Assembly (NCBI RefSeq): GCF_047948215.1 | Contig: NC_134461.1 | Span: forward strand, 84,778,103-84,842,102 | Direction: 5' to 3' | Length of the DNA stretch: 64,000 nt | Source of the DNA: Lycorma delicatula | Taxonomy: Eukaryota > Arthropoda > Insecta > Hemiptera > Fulgoridae | Shown: in pieces, positions 33,905 through 45,149 of the stretch | Layout of the letters: the number at the start of each line of letters is the position of its first letter | How positions within the stretch are numbered: position 1 is the first letter of the stretch | Notes under the pieces: generated by a model | The model's input: the letters and a program-made list of their open reading frames with translations, nothing else | What the model was told of the DNA's origin: nothing | The model's database searches: none | Translations under genes and position numbers: made by a program

Positions 33905-36160
33905 CTTCATCTTTATTATATATCCTTACTTTCATTCAATAAATTTGCAATGGTCTAACTGCTGATAAAAAAGATTATACTAATCCAGAATAATTTCAAA
34001 ATGATGGATTAATCTTCAAAAACTTCTTTTATCTAGAACTCTAAATAAAGGTTATGGATGATAATGATGATGATGATGACGACATGCACATTTGGATATA
34101 TAGTAATAAAATTGAAAAGTTTATCCAGTGAAAGACAACAGTTTTCTGTACTTAAAAAAAGCTAATTCTTAATTTTTTTAATTATACAACTACAAAAATA
34201 TTACAAGCTGTAAATACTATCTTCAAGTAATATGGAAATTGTTTTTTCAAAAGGGGTTTTGGAGTTAACTATATAGCTCCTTTTCAATGGTATCATCAGT
34301 GGACACCTCTGATAAGAGTACGTGTTACACTACATAATTAGCTTGAAAAAGCCCTCTGGGAAAAAATATTTCCCCTTAAATTTGAAAAGGAGTTGTGATT
34401 ATTTCTAATAGTTTTAAGTGTAATCTCAATTCAACCATGAAATGTAGATAACAGACTCCATGCTAAAATTTAAATAAGTTTTAATTTTTCTTGCAAAGTT
34501 ACAGAATTTAAAGTTGTATCCTTTAAATATTTGTCCACATCAGTGAGATGGTACCTAAAATCTTAACTAATAAGATCAATAAATTCCAATTTAAATACAT
34601 AATCAAAAGAATGACTAATACCTTATTAGAGATTAAAGATATAAAAAAATAATATTTTGGATCCAGATTTATGGGTAAAATCTTTAAAAAAACTTTTTTT
34701 TTAAAGGAAGTTTCTAATTTAATTTAATTATAAAATTAAAATTCATTAAATTATTTCAGTTTTGTAAACAGATTTTTTGCTACTGCATTATAATAAAGTT
34801 CACCCCACTGCACCAAATTTTAAACCCTTTCAAACACTTTTAACATTTTGTGACCTTTCCAAAAAGAAAATACATGAAACAAAACAATGTGAAGAAAACT
34901 TACACAATTTACAACTATTATTACTGTGCAGTGGTAATTGATGTAAAAACATCAATTTTTTCACCAAACTTTTTGCAGAATCAAGCTGATTTTTTTATAT
35001 AGCAGTTTAAAAAAAAATATTTTCACTAGTAAAACAACATAAAATCCCCAAAAAATTCTTAAAATAACACTCATTCCACAAAAAATTAAATAAAAGAACA
35101 TTTCTTATTCTAAAAGAATATCTAAAAATTTTTTTCATCAAGCCAAATATTGTCTTCTACCAAGTTGTTATAAAAGATAACATTATGACACACAAACATA
35201 AACTTTGAAAAACTTTCCAAGCCAGAAATGTTTTTAAATTTAAATCTAAAACCCCAAATAAACAATTCAAATGTCTTAAGCAATGAAGCGATGATTTAAG
35301 CAAACAAACTGACTTTATTAGTATTTTTCAACAAAATTTTTTGATCGTAAACACCTCTTTTTATTGAATAAAAAAACATTACAATTTACAACAAACTAAA
35401 AATTTTCTTTATATTGCTAAAAATTGTAAAAACAAATTTAACCATTTACCTAAAAATACATAAAATAGAGTAAAAGATTAAATTTGAAGTTTTATTAAAA
35501 ACCTTTATATCAAAGTTATGTGTACCTAAAAACTTATTTATAATTAAATGTATTAATACACATTTAAAGTAGTTATTTAATGTAGCTGCCACTTTGTTGA
35601 ATCCAGTATTTAAACTTTGCCACTTTGTTGAATCTATACTTCTTGAACGTGCCTTACAGCATCAGAACTATTCTTAATAGTAACAGCAGTTTCTATGATG
35701 TGATTTCTTAGTAATCCTTGTTTGCTGATAAGAAATTATAAAGTTTTTTCACATTTCAATAGCTAAAACTTCCATTAACTTTCGATTATTTTCTCTTGAC
35801 TTCATTTACATCAATTTTCTAGAATTAAACCTTTACAAATTTTTTTAGGAGCTTATTTGTTTATAAATAATTCAACAAGTTAATTTATGACAAACCTAAA
35901 GAAATGTTCTTTTTGTACTCCCTATTTTTTAGACTTTGTAAACAATATTTTCAGAAATTACTACAGCACAAAGCTGACTAGTTTCATTCAATTTTTCAAG
36001 TAAAAAAAAAATCATATTTGGGCTTCAAGTATTGCAGTATAGCTTCATTTTGCTCTTAAAGCGAAAAATATTCCATTAGCCATTATTTTAAAAATAAAAC
36101 TTTTCTGGATATATGCTTATAATGTCCCAAACCAACTCCCAGAGTATTTTGGGCACAATT
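33905..36160. other. AT-rich DNA in the predicted MCFD2 intron
   Basis: Contains a GAT trinucleotide run near 34060-34080 and a 16-base phrase GCCACTTTGTTGAATC occurring twice (35587 and 35619). No gene supported. Confidence 0.4.
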
Positions 36161-36532
36161 TTTAACCCTGGAGTAGTCGCGCGGTTGACAGTTGTCACCC
36201 ACCTGCCATTATTTAAGGGTTATTCCCTATCCATAACCCCCACCATTCTGTCCCTTCCAGTATCTTTCAAGAAGACCCTATTGTTAGAATCTACAGTGTC
36301 GTCGTTCAGTTTACCCTTCAACTAAGAAAGGTATTTCACCTCAAACTAGTTTGGTTGACAAGTGTCCCCCACGCGACCTTTTAAGTTATTTTCCCGGTAA
36401 GTAATTTTTTCTTTAATAATTTGTTTTATGAGATAGATATTTATCAATTTGTTATTTTTCATCTATTTAGTTTTTTTCCTTCCAATAGAAATAATACCTA
36501 AACCCTATTTTATTTTTATTTTTACATAGATC

Positions 36533-36865
36533 ATGTCACAAACTAACAAAAGAAAAGTTGAGTACTCATCAGATCCCAAAATTTGGCAGCAGTGGCTCAA
36601 AGAATTATCTGATGAAGAGGAAGAAAGGGATCCCGAAGAATCGGATTCAAGCGAGATAGATCATCTAAGTGAGAGTGATCACAATACGAATTCCGAGCAG
36701 TCAGCTGATGAAGACAATGATTACGAGGGTGAGTCACAAAATTCATTTTACCTCGGAAAAGATGGCAAAACAAAATGGTTGAAGTGTTTACCTAAAAAAA
36801 ACGTCAAAACCCGCTCAGAAAATATCATAACGCACCTCCCTGGCCCAAAAGGTTGTGTTTTTTAA
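36533..36865 (+). pseudogene. piggyBac transposase, N-terminal remnant
   Basis: ATG at 36533 begins an acidic leader typical of piggyBac proteins (WLKELSDEEEERDPEES, then SEQSADEDNDYEG), followed by WLKCLPKKNVKTRSENII and THLPGPKG, the entry to the transposase domain. The frame then runs into the deletion junction and ends at TAA (36863-36865). Met follows a plausible 5' leader, and the preceding TTTTTACATAG could be a 3' splice site. All catalytic Asp residues are missing. Confidence 0.85.
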
Positions 36866-37214
36866 TCTCTTAAATATTTCAGCGATCAATGCACTTTGTA
36901 TTTACAAATCGAATTCAAAAAATAAAGTGAGCAGAAGTATATTTTTACAAAATTTGGCATGGGAAATGGTTAAACCACAAATTCAATATAGGTCTACAAT
37001 ATTGCAACTACCTATTAAATTAAGGCGCCGGGCATGTATCCTTCTTGGTACTTCAATGCAAGAGCCAGCATCAACAAAAGGAAGAGAAGGTGCTAGAGGA
37101 CGTTGCCATGACTGTGGGCGACAAAGAGATAAAACCACAAGGAAATGGTGTGATAAATGTGAAAAGTGGATGTGCAATGATCATTTAAAAAGTGTTTGCC
37201 AAAATTGTTTTTAA
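36850..37214 (+). pseudogene. piggyBac transposase, C-terminal remnant with Cys-rich domain
   Basis: Reads VFFNLLNISAINALCIYKSN, the block just after the catalytic core, then FLQNLAWEMVKPQIQYRS and a Cys-rich zinc-binding tail with spacing C-x2-C-x11-C-x2-C-x4-C-x2-H-x4-C-x2-C, ending QNCF* at 37214. In active piggyBac this tail binds the terminal repeats. Relative to the N-terminal frame this part is shifted by one base at the junction near 36850, so no fused product is expected. It stays open for over 110 codons with all zinc ligands. Confidence 0.85.
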
Positions 37215-37544
37215 AATATTTGTATTTTGTATTAAATTTATGATATTCATAACAGTTAAAAATGTGTTTGCTTTTATAATAGAATCTACTTACAGTAAAT
37301 TTGTGACTTTTACTTGTACTTAAAAATGCTTTTGTTTGCTTTTACAATATATTTTTCAAGTTATTTTTTGATTGTTTTTATTTATAAACCCTTTCTAACA
37401 TTAAAGTAAGGCATAAAGATTAATAATTAAGAAAGTAATTAAATTATAGGATACCAAAAACAAAATCATTCTGTGGGTGACACTGGTCAATCATGCGACC
37501 ATTCATGTAACTGTTAACCGCACGACTACTCCAGGGTTAATCAA

Positions 37545-38590
37545 CCTGAATATATATCGTGCCTTACCACATTTATTATTTGAAAAAAATATAATCCTTT
37601 AAAAATCTTATCTACATTAAATTTACCCAAATTAACTGGCCATATTCTATGTACCAAAACATTACTTTATTGAACTGAACACTAAAGTTCTTTAAGTTTT
37701 ACATAAGCCTATACTTATTCTGGTAAATAATATTAAAGAATCTCTTACCTAAATTCAACTTCAAAACATAGATATAGAATAGTGTGTTGTTAAAAGTATG
37801 AAATAACTTTAATGGTTGTAAATTTATTTAGTGAAAATACACCATTCTCAAAAAAATATCTACAACATTAAAAATTTAACCTTAAAATATTTTAACTTAT
37901 TATATAATCAATCTGATTATAGAATCAATCTTATTATATATATCACTAGCAATTAAAAAATTACCAAACAAAAACCCTGAACCTAAGATGTGGTAAGCAA
38001 AGTTATACAGTGTTAACTGACTGGACAAAGTAAATAAGTACATGCTTTCATTTAAACTTGAATTGTTTTATTTATATACTTTATAAGAACGCTAACAAAT
38101 AATAAAGAGGCACTTCTATTACAATATAATCAATTATTGTTGTTATACACATAACAAACTAAAATTGCTTATATAAAGTTGAAGATAGATAATAAAATGT
38201 ATAATACTCATTAGCAGAGGATTTGAAAGCCATAAAGAGCTTTTTCATTACAGTGATGATATTATTATTTTAACAACTTCAATAAAAAAAAAAGTTTTCA
38301 GTTGAACCTGGTAATAAACAAGTGTACATATTTTTCATGTTTGTTCAAGCCTTACTACAATGGGCAAATTTTGAATTTTTTTTTAGTTCCTCTTGTGGTC
38401 CGTTCTCAGGTTTTTTCATATGTATTAAGAGGAATACTTTATAAACAAAAAATTAAGTTATCTTCATAAGTTGATTGAAAATGTCTTTCAATGCTCAATA
38501 TGTATTTTTACAGAGTACATACAAAAATAGTTATTCTGATGTTGAAAGTGATCTAATTTAGTTGCAAAACAACATATAAAAAAAATTAAT
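37545..38590. other. AT-rich DNA, nothing recognised
   Basis: No gene or element end supported. Confidence 0.45.
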
Positions 38591-38599
38591 TCCCACCCT

Positions 38600-39240
38600 C
38601 AAGAGTCTTCGCTAACATCAGTTTCAGTCTCTATATGTTCTTCTTCAACATTCCTTTTATTTTTATCTAAGTTTTTAATTTCAAATCTCTTAAGAACTGT
38701 CTTTTTTTCTTCAACTAATTTCATTATTCTTCCTTATGGAATCTTGTTATTCACCAGTTTTCTTAAAGAGAATGTTAATCAATGTTATTGAATCCACATA
38801 ATTTTCATTTTTTTTTTTAATAAGACCTAAATTTTTATGAGATTAAGATCTGGGTTTTGTGGTTGGCAATCTAATTTTGTCTAACCCTTTTAATTTAGGG
38901 TATGATGGGATATAAGATGAATCAAAGGTGAATAAACCTCCTAAGAGATGTTGAATTATGTAAAAAAATTTTCTATTCTGTAAGTAAAATTTTGATCCCC
39001 ATGGTGACTCTCCTAACCAATTTTAACTAAAATTAAATGGCATCAATGATCGATATTCATAACTCATTGTAGAAACTTTAATAAATAATGGTTAATCCAG
39101 TATGAAGATAACAAACAAAATTATAACTGATGAAAAAACCCCCAAAAATTAGGCTTATTTCCCACCCCAGAATAAAACTGCCCAAAGTGACACTAATGTA
39201 ATCGAATCAGCAAATTAGTACAAGAATGTGACTTTGAATC
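38600..39240 (-). pseudogene. Tc1-like transposase relic
   Basis: On the minus strand DCQPQNPDLNLIK (near 38840-38880) matches the Tc1 block DWPxQSPDLNPIE, with Trp to Cys and the catalytic Glu replaced by Lys. Upstream, weak matches such as LWAVLFWGGK (about 39190) and STMSYEYRSLMPFNF (about 39040) fall where the GSVMxWG and MxxxxYxxxL blocks should be. Downstream, an open 44-codon tail starts MKLVEEKKTVLKRFEI and ends ETETDVSEDS*. Many stops; no termini seen. Confidence 0.45.
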
Positions 39241-39244
39241 CATA

Positions 39245-40440
39245 AAAGACAAAAGGTTTTTTTCACTCATCCCTTTACATGGGTTTGAATAAGACCAAAC
39301 ACAATTAGTATCTTAACTACTACCTAAGTGGTATTAAATTATGCGAAAAAAATTTATCTACCTTCTTGCAAAATTTTGAAATATCTATGAGATATTCCAT
39401 TAACCAAAATTAAACATCATCAATGCCCCACATTCAAAAATCATGTCGAATCGACTGGTACATCCATTAAGGTAATATCAAGCAAAAAACAAACGTGCAT
39501 ACAAATATATTAACAAATTTTTTTAATGTTACAAACAACTTAATATACTGCAGTTATATCTGTATAATATAACTACACAGCCATGAAAATAAAAACTAAA
39601 TTAAAAAATACAACTTTCTCAATTCTTTTAATTTTAACTTTTCAAACGCTTTCTGTTAAAATCAGGGATAATTAAGTAGCTGATAGCTTTTTAAACAATT
39701 CAGTATAGACTTTTTTGTGTTTGATTATTTTTAAATGCATTTGGTAAATTCTTTTGGTACTATATGTGTAACATGTTACATTGCCTGAGTTAACAGTCTT
39801 GATGAATTCTACATCCCATCTTTTGTTTGAATGATATAAAAATCCAAGAAAATTCCTATACATAAAATTCAAACATTTTATTTAGACAATTAATCTTTAT
39901 CCAATGAGAATTTAAAGTTGGCAATTAGACTTAAAATTCACTGATATTTTGGCGATATTATGTTTAGCTGTAAAACAAATAGTATATATTTTATTTTGAA
40001 TAACTAATATTAAACCACTATAAACTTAACAAAAAATGCTAAAATTCAGTTATTCAAAATTGTGATTAGGATTTCTGAAATGTTTTTGCAATTGAAAATC
40101 TGAAAAAAATTACTTAAGTTTTCATAATTTGTATGACTGATATCAATCATAAATATACAAGATGACAAATATATTTCAATTTAGAATTATATTTCTCTCT
40201 CTATACACACAAATATGTGTATTTGTTATTAAAACATTTTTAAGTTAAATTTTATGTACGGGTGTGTTTTATCTAGAAATATAAGCGATGAGAGATGTTC
40301 AATAATTAAAGAGAAACTGATGTGGAGAAAAAACAGTTCATTCAATGAACTGTTTACACTTTCTGAGGCTCAAGTTGGTAACTTTGGGAACATGTTTAAT
40401 CAGCTGTTTGAACATAATCTAAACACAACCACTTTTGTTG
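39245..40440. other. AT-rich DNA, nothing recognised
   Basis: No exon or transposon end supported; the left terminus of the mariner relic to the right could not be located here. Confidence 0.4.
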
Positions 40441-40448
40441 ATTTCAGA

Positions 40449-41113
40449 ATGTCAGCTCCGCTTGAAACAGAATAACAACGCATTTTGCCAGAATAACAAC
40501 GTTCAGTGATAAGATTTTTGCTATCAGAAGGTGTGAAACTGGTAGAAATTTACTCAAGAATGTTGAAACAGTATGGTAAAAAGAGTTTAAACCACAGTAA
40601 TGTGTATAAGTGGGTGTAACAGTTTAATTCAAGCAGAACAAATGTGACTGATCTCTCCATCACTCTGGAAGACCAGTTGAAGTTTCAACGACTGTGCTGT
40701 AGAATCGCATGAATGGTTTGTAAAAACAAGTGTACTGTGAACAGTGAGTACTATTCTAACATGCTCAAACAGAAAGTGAGACCTGCAATAAGGCAAAAAC
40801 ATCAAGGCACTCTCTTAAAAGGTGTGCACGACAATGCAAACCCCCACATCACTCAGAGAATGGGAAAAACACTTCAGAAGTTGGGTTGTGAAGTTTTGCA
40901 ACATCCTCCTTACAGCCCCAACTTTGCCCTGTCCGATTTTCATTTGTTTGGCTCGCTCACAGGCTTTTTACATGGCAAGAAGTTTGACGACAACAAAGTG
41001 ATCAAACATGGTTCAAACAACAAGGTAAGGACTTCTACTTTGCAGGAATCAGAAACCTCACAGAGTGGTGGAATAAGTATCTAAATGTTGCTGGAGACTA
41101 CGTTGAAAAGTAG
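40449..41113 (+). pseudogene. SETMAR-type mariner transposase, central part deleted
   Basis: Begins MSAPLETE at 40449 and shows the helix-turn-helix region EQRSVIRFLLSEGVKLVEI, SRMLKQYGKKSLNHSNVYKW, interrupted by stops. The middle third, including the first catalytic Asp block, is missing. Reading resumes at about 40740 with KQKVRPAIRQKHQGTLLKG, then VHDNANPHITQRM (second Asp) and LQHPPYSPNFALSDFHLFG (third Asp), and ends near NVAGDYVEK* (41113) after another frameshift. A 12-base phrase containing GAATAACAACG is duplicated near 40470-40500. Typical mariner length is about 345 residues; about half remains. Confidence 0.8.
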
Positions 41114-41379
41114 TGTTAAGTTTCTTTGTCACTGAATAAATCTTTTTTCTCTAGATCAATTTATCTCAATTATTATTGAACAGACATTAACATTTATAAT
41201 ATAAATTAATCATTAAAAATAACAAATCATTTATTATAACATTTATGTGGTTTATTAAGACACACTATAACAACTGAATAATTGTGGAACACAATGTAGT
41301 TGTATTAAAAGATTAAATAAAATGTGTAAAACTTAACTGCCTACTTTAAATATACTATAAATACTTTTAGATAAATACA

Positions 41380-41440
41380 AGTGAACACACTAATGCAAAG
41401 AAATTCTACAAGTGAACACACTAATGCAAGAAATTCTATC
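41380..41440. repeat. Short tandem duplication
   Basis: The phrase AAGTGAACACACTAATGCAA with its following AAATTCTA occurs twice in succession, period about 30 bases. It lies about 270 bases past the mariner relic's stop codon. Confidence 0.7.
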
Positions 41441-41444
41441 ACAA

Positions 41445-44400
41445 CAATGGGTGGCCAGGAGTAAGGCAAAACGTGTAACTACTAATTTGTAATTGTTGGT
41501 GACATTGAAAGAGTTCAACTATTTAAACATTTAATGAAATATATAAGCACAAACAAAAATTTGATACAAGTAATAATTATATATTTCTTCAACAACACAA
41601 AATAGTATACTTTCTTTTGTAGTATCTACTATAAAAATAAAAAAAACCAAAGCTGTCAAGCAGTAAACATTTATTTTCAAACATTTTTCCAAATTAGATA
41701 AAATTAAATAAAACAAACTTATAAAAAATGTAAATTTACATACCTGCATATGCAACTATCAGTGTTATAAGGACAGACTTTGTTGTTCTCAAACGCTACA
41801 TTTCGTATTACTGTTTTAGTTTACTAAATAATGAATTTAATTTTAGTTATTACAAATCATTATGATAGTATACCTGGGATGAGAGCTAATGGCCTGCTTT
41901 ATCTACCAACTAAATTAGTTTCACCTCATTGCTTGCTCCAGTACATTTATAATTATTTTTTATAAGTTAAAAAAGAAAACACTTACCACCCTAGTCTAGC
42001 AAATTAGAAGGAAACAAGATCCATCATATGTCAATTTTTAATCCTTCAGCAATTTGTATTTACAAATTTAAAAGTACTTATAATTTTAATGGACAGTTGA
42101 TCCTTTAACCCTACTTAAACTTAGCTTGGGGTAGACAACAGTTCCTTTCTTACACATTACCAAATAAAGATGTAATAATTTATAATAGCTATTATATGCT
42201 GTATACATATATAAAAAAAAAAAACATTCAAGCAGAATTAATATATACCAATAAGTACTGACAAATACTTATTAGCCACATTAGCATAACTAGAAGAAGG
42301 CAAAAAATCAACTCTGAATATAATATTACTTTTCCACCCTAAAGACCGATTTAGCATTTATATTACTACCTTAAAAAGCTGTGTGCATCCAGGCAGAATT
42401 AAAAATGTATTTTTAACCAAGAATTATGGGGTAATGGCTTTTCCATTTCTCCAGAAAGCTACATTCATTTACTAATAATTGGTGTATTAATTAGATAAAA
42501 GGTTTGCACAGAAAAAAAATTAATATAAAAACCCTTCACCATGTTCTTATAAAAAAAAAGGAAATTAGTCAATCAGCATCAAATCCAAAAGGAATATCAA
42601 AAACCATCACCAGAATATAAAAAGGGAATTTAAGAAAACAAATAATAAATAAATACAACATATAAAAAATGATTATTAAACATTATTTATTTATTGAAAA
42701 ATTAGTCAGATAAAACTACTTTATTAATTTTGACAAATTACCTCTTTAATAAAGATAATTTATCAAAATATACCACACTACATAAAAATACAATATACCA
42801 CCATTTAAATCAAATATAGAAAAAAAAACAAAATCTATAATATTTTAATAAACAGCATAAATTAAAAGTAAAAAAATAATTTTATAATAATAATAATAAT
42901 AATAAATAAAATAATTATAATAAATTAAAAATACTGGATTATGCATTTTTTGTATACAACAGTTTGTTCTTAAAGTTTTTTCTACTGACAAAAATAACTA
43001 ACTAGCTTATTTTTTCTTTAAGCAATCTTAAATAAAAAATATTTAATTATAATTGTTAAACAATAATTTAAAATAGTGATCATGTGGCCGTAAAATTTAG
43101 TTAGAAAACTGTATGTGACTTAGAAATATCAGTAAAGTGTAATAATAAAAATCAGCAGAATCAAAATCATTGTTTTAAAAATATTATCCCTGCCTACAAT
43201 TTGATTATAATTTGTTTTTATTGTAATTTCTAAAAGTCATAAATTTTACCTTTGTAGTATCCATTATTAATTTAATCTTGTTACTTGTAAGAATATTTTA
43301 TAAAATCTGTACACAAAGCCATGAATATGTTTCGTGTTGTAACTTTGATCAGTCTGTTACTTTCATTAGACTTAAGTTTAATAATTTATGTTTTTAAATA
43401 TTTTGCTATCAATCCACAGCAAAATTATCATAGTACTATCTGTGTGACATTTATTTTTTATTACTGATCTGCACTGTTTAAGGCCTTTTACAAATTACAC
43501 TGTGATATCTTTAACTAGTCTGTAAGTTTAAAAAACTGTTTGAAGTTGTGTGTACATATGTATGATACATGTGTTTGCATGTAGAATGTGTGCATATTTT
43601 ATAAGGAAAATTAAAAAAGATTAATTTTTTGACTTATTACAACACTGAGTAATGGCCATAGTAGCTGATACCATAAATATATTAAAAAGTTTTGCTGTTT
43701 ATAATAAAAGTAAACTAAATTTAAATTGATTAAAAATTAATATAAAAAAAGTTCAAATTAGACATTTAATTTTAGAAAGATTACACTGGTAATTTAATTA
43801 CATGCTAAAGTTAGGTAAAAGAGATACAATATAAAATTTCCGGTAAATAAAAAAAAAAAATTGGTTATTATTAACATCAGGATGCCTTTCGAACATAGAA
43901 CTTAAACATTATTATAGTAAAGCTTAGTTTTATTAATCTGGTGACACAAGTTCATTAATATTTACCTCTTAAAAAACTTTCAGGAAATATTATTTTTCTT
44001 TATTTATTTAAATTTTACTAAGTTGCAGAAGACGGAAGCAGGCAATATACTTAATTTTAATATTCAAGTTACACTAAAAAAGTATAGTTTACAAATTCAT
44101 ATCAACATACAAAAAATAAAATTTTCTTTTCTTTAGATAATGACAATATTAGAGTAGATGTACTTCATTTATATCTCAGACAGATCTTATAGTATAGTAT
44201 TTGTAAACTGTAATAAACAAATTTGTACTTAACCAAAAAAAAATTAAGAACCAAACAAACCAATACAAATAACTGAAGTGTATTTTACAATGAAAGGTAA
44301 GTCCACGGGAAAAACCATTCAGCTCAAACAATTCAATAAAGTTTTCTAATTCCAGTAATAAACATAAAAATGTTATACTATTATTTGATATATATATATA

Positions 44401-45110
44401 TATAATTGTAAGCAGTGTCATGGAAGCTATGTTACCACAGCTATAATAATCTTATAATTTTTTTTGTACTTTATATTGAATAAACAAATTAATAAATTTT
44501 GTAAATGTTTGGGAGAAGGACAACCTCTTCTGCCAAACACAATTTAAATCAGTAGTGCTGATTGATGACCATTTGATATTAGTTCAGTAGATTTAATAAT
44601 AAAATATATTCTAATACACTATAGGAAGAAATAAGTTCACAACCATACAATGTAAATATATGCACATATCCACACAGACACTGGGGAAGAAAGATCTAAC
44701 TATTATTAACTAATAATTACACATATTACTTAAATATGTTACCCATATACTTGTTTATATAAAAAGATGTGTGCAATTAGTGCAAGTGTAGTGTGTTAAT
44801 GTTTTAATGTCATAATTGATCGTTTTATCACAGCCATACCTTTCTTCAGTTCATAAACTTTTGTTCATAATAATAATAATAACTTTAATATTTAAATTTT
44901 ACTTAACCTAAAAAGGACAACTATAGCAAAACAAAATAACAAACGTTTTAAGCTGAAAAAGAACTAAAATTAAAAAGAAGGGAGTACACATTTATAAATA
45001 CATTATGCAAACTAAAAAAGTAAAGGGATATTTTTGTTTTCATGATAACAGGAGGCTGGCAACACTGAATTCACCATTATCAGTAATCTCACAACATATG
45101 ACAACTTGTA
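41445..45110. other. AT-rich DNA in the predicted MCFD2 intron
   Basis: No exon, RNA or transposon supported. Has an ATA run near 42884-42905 and a TA run near 44391-44403. Confidence 0.45.
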
Positions 45111-45115
45111 CAACA

Positions 45116-45147
45116 TGTGAGGTTATACAAGCTTGTATAACCTCACA
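45116..45147. repeat. Perfect 32-bp palindrome
   Basis: Two 16-base arms (TGTGAGGTTATACAAG and its exact reverse complement) meet without a spacer. A perfect palindrome this long is unlikely by chance. No gene lies nearby; it is intronic if the MCFD2 model is right. Confidence 0.9.
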
Positions 45148-45149
45148 AG

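Larger units (their letters stand above)
36166..37536 (+). mobile_element. piggyBac transposon with internal deletion, perfect TTAA target sites
   Basis: Left end CCCTGGAGTAGTCGCGCGG and right end, reversed, CCCTGGAGTAGTCGTGCGG form 28-base terminal inverted repeats with two mismatches. TTAA stands at both flanks (36162-36165 and 37537-37540), the piggyBac target. A further word, GGTTGACA with GTGTC and CCCAC, repeats just inside the left end (36182 and 36354) and inverted near the right end. Length 1371 bases, versus more than 2 kb for autonomous relatives: the two ends of the transposase gene remain but the catalytic middle is gone. Clean ends suggest fairly recent insertion. Confidence 0.9.

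Noticed and set aside
42580..42640. A minus-strand SGDGF...YS phrase resembling a fourth EF-hand 2 exon
   Set aside because: There is a stop directly after GDGF, no DDEL-like helix upstream, no acceptor in phase and no full calcium loop.
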